DNA of 64,000 nt from Flavobacterium celericrescens. Its GTDB lineage: Bacteria; Bacteroidota; Bacteroidia; Flavobacteriales; Flavobacteriaceae. The notes under the pieces are model-generated. The model ran no database searches, had not been told where the DNA came from, and saw only the letters and a program-made list of their open reading frames with translations. Below are positions 63,150 to 64,000 of the stretch, one piece after another. A program made the translations under genes and the position numbers. The first letter of the stretch is position 1, and the number at the start of each line of letters is the position of its first letter. The stretch covers positions 1 through 64,000 of the forward strand of contig NZ_JAAJBV010000008.1 in NCBI RefSeq assembly GCF_011392075.1, in the 5' to 3' direction.

Positions 63150-64000
63150 ATGGATTTGAATAAACTAAAAGCGCAATTGCAAACAGAAGTCGACACGGCT
63201 TTTTTATACGACAGCATTGCAGCTATTCAAACAGACATCAACTTAAAAAGAGTTTTAGAGAGTTTGGCAAACATTGAAAAAAATCATGCACATCACATGC
63301 TTTTAAAAGTGCAAGAATTAGAGCCAACTACACAAATGCCTTTGCCATCAGCAAGAGCTAAGTTGCAACTCAAATTAGGAAAAGTGTTTGGTTATAATAC
63401 AATCATTAGTAATTTATCTAATATCGAAAAGCAGTTTGCCGTAAATACAATAAAAAATAAATTAGAAAACGGCGAAAAAATTTCAGGCTTTGAGCACAAT
63501 CATTTAAAAATAATTGAAGCTGTTAATCAAAATCAAGCCTTGAATATTTCGGGTGGTTTCTTATCAAAATTTGAAAGCCGTCATAAATCAGTAGGAGGGA
63601 ATGCTTTGCGAGCTGCAGTATTAGGAGCAAACGACGGATTAGTTTCTAATATGAGTTTGGTCATGGGTGTGGCTGGAGCCGCCGTTTCAAACAGTACAAT
63701 TTTACTAACAGGTTCGGCTGGATTATTAGCAGGTGCTATTTCAATGGCATTAGGCGAATGGCTTTCCGTACAAAGTTCAAAAGAACTTTACGAAAATCAA
63801 ATAGCATTAGAAACCGAAGAATTAGAAGCTTCTCCAGAAGAAGAAAAAAAAGAATTAGCATTGTTGTATCAAGCCAAAGGAATGTCTGTTGCAGAAGCGC
63901 AAAAACTAGCCGACAAAGCTTTTGAAACACCAGAATCAGCAATAGAAACTTTGATTACAGAAGAGTTAAATATCAACAAGGAAGAATTAGAAGGTTCGGC
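63150..64000 (+). CDS. VIT1/CCC1-type iron transporter with ferritin-like N-terminus, 3' truncated
   Basis: The frame is open from ATG 63150 to the window end (283 codons). Residues 1-145 form a ferritin/rubrerythrin-like four-helix part (EVDTAFLYDSIA and IEKNHAHHM give Glu and His metal ligands). From about residue 150 the VIT1 domain starts with LGANDGLVSNMSLVMGV and ALGEWLSVQSSKELYE. Such MbfA/VIT1 proteins export iron or manganese. It directly follows the efflux adaptor (12-bp gap), so it is probably in the same metal-response operon. Confidence 0.88.
   Translation, partial: MDLNKLKAQLQTEVDTAFLYDSIAAIQTDINLKRVLESLANIEKNHAHHMLLKVQELEPTTQMPLPSARAKLQLKLGKVFGYNTIISNLSNIEKQFAVNTIKNKLENGEKISGFEHNHLKIIEAVNQNQALNISGGFLSKFESRHKSVGGNALRAAVLGANDGLVSNMSLVMGVAGAAVSNSTILLTGSAGLLAGAISMALGEWLSVQSSKELYENQIALETEELEASPEEEKKELALLYQAKGMSVAEAQKLADKAFETPESAIETLITEELNINKEELEGS

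Overview
The window reads as chromosomal DNA of a member of the Flavobacteriaceae, most likely Flavobacterium or a close relative. Evidence for this: the DNA is strongly AT-rich; promoters follow the Bacteroidota pattern (TTTG, about 18 bp, TAnnTTTG) and Shine-Dalgarno sequences are mostly absent; type IX secretion markers are present (a CHU_C/type B sorting domain, a PorP/SprF-like protein and a PorX-type PglZ response regulator); LpxC is fused to FabZ; and a CusA-type pump is fused to a TolC-like domain. About 56 protein genes, one tRNA-Val(TAC) and many intrinsic terminators can be supported.

Layout. 1-3.6 kb: 3' end of a giant HYR-repeat adhesin and its PorP/SprF partner. 3.7-11 kb: RluA-type pseudouridine synthase, DPP-IV-like S9 peptidase, a trans-sulfuration PLP enzyme divergent from an Lrp regulator, and lpdA. 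11-16.4 kb: a cassette-like lipoprotein locus, then DoxX, a small conserved protein, thioredoxin, AhpC-type peroxiredoxin and katG (peroxide defence). 16.6-25 kb: amino-acid permease, acyl-CoA carboxylase beta subunit, DUF47/PiT phosphate uptake, methyltransferase, acyltransferase and a lipoprotein. 25-28 kb: an XRE regulator facing an M14 peptidase across about 300 bp packed with operator palindromes, then a second Lrp regulator and a DinB-like protein. 28-34 kb: deoxyhypusine-synthase-like protein, arginine decarboxylase, aroB, proline dehydrogenase, a second cassette-like repeat and tRNA-Val. 34-38 kb: DUF4258-like protein, ald, tsaE, porX. 38-45.6 kb: HD hydrolase, lpxD, lpxC-fabZ, lpxA, efp, a second lpxD, an NTF2-like protein, sucD. 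45.6-51.8 kb: di-haem peroxidase, fabG, a large membrane protein and an LTA-synthase-like sulfatase. 52-57 kb: a tight six-gene operon (thioredoxin, ApbE, DUF4266 lipoprotein, DUF3570 barrel, response regulator, histidine kinase). 57-64 kb: a metal-efflux operon (small exported protein, CusA-TolC fusion, adaptor, VIT1-like iron transporter cut by the window end).

The most interesting material is non-coding or contextual. Exact 11-bp-phased CTTAAG repeats lie in front of three transcription units around the OmpR-type response regulator. The ApbE operon encodes a DUF3570 protein carrying two [S/T]GA[S/T] flavinylation-like motifs. Seven TTTACAAWTGTAAA-type sites surround the XRE gene. Several intergenic spacers are built from 7-bp-phased repeats. 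Two loci share a cassette-tail-like dispersed repeat that runs into the ends of reading frames.
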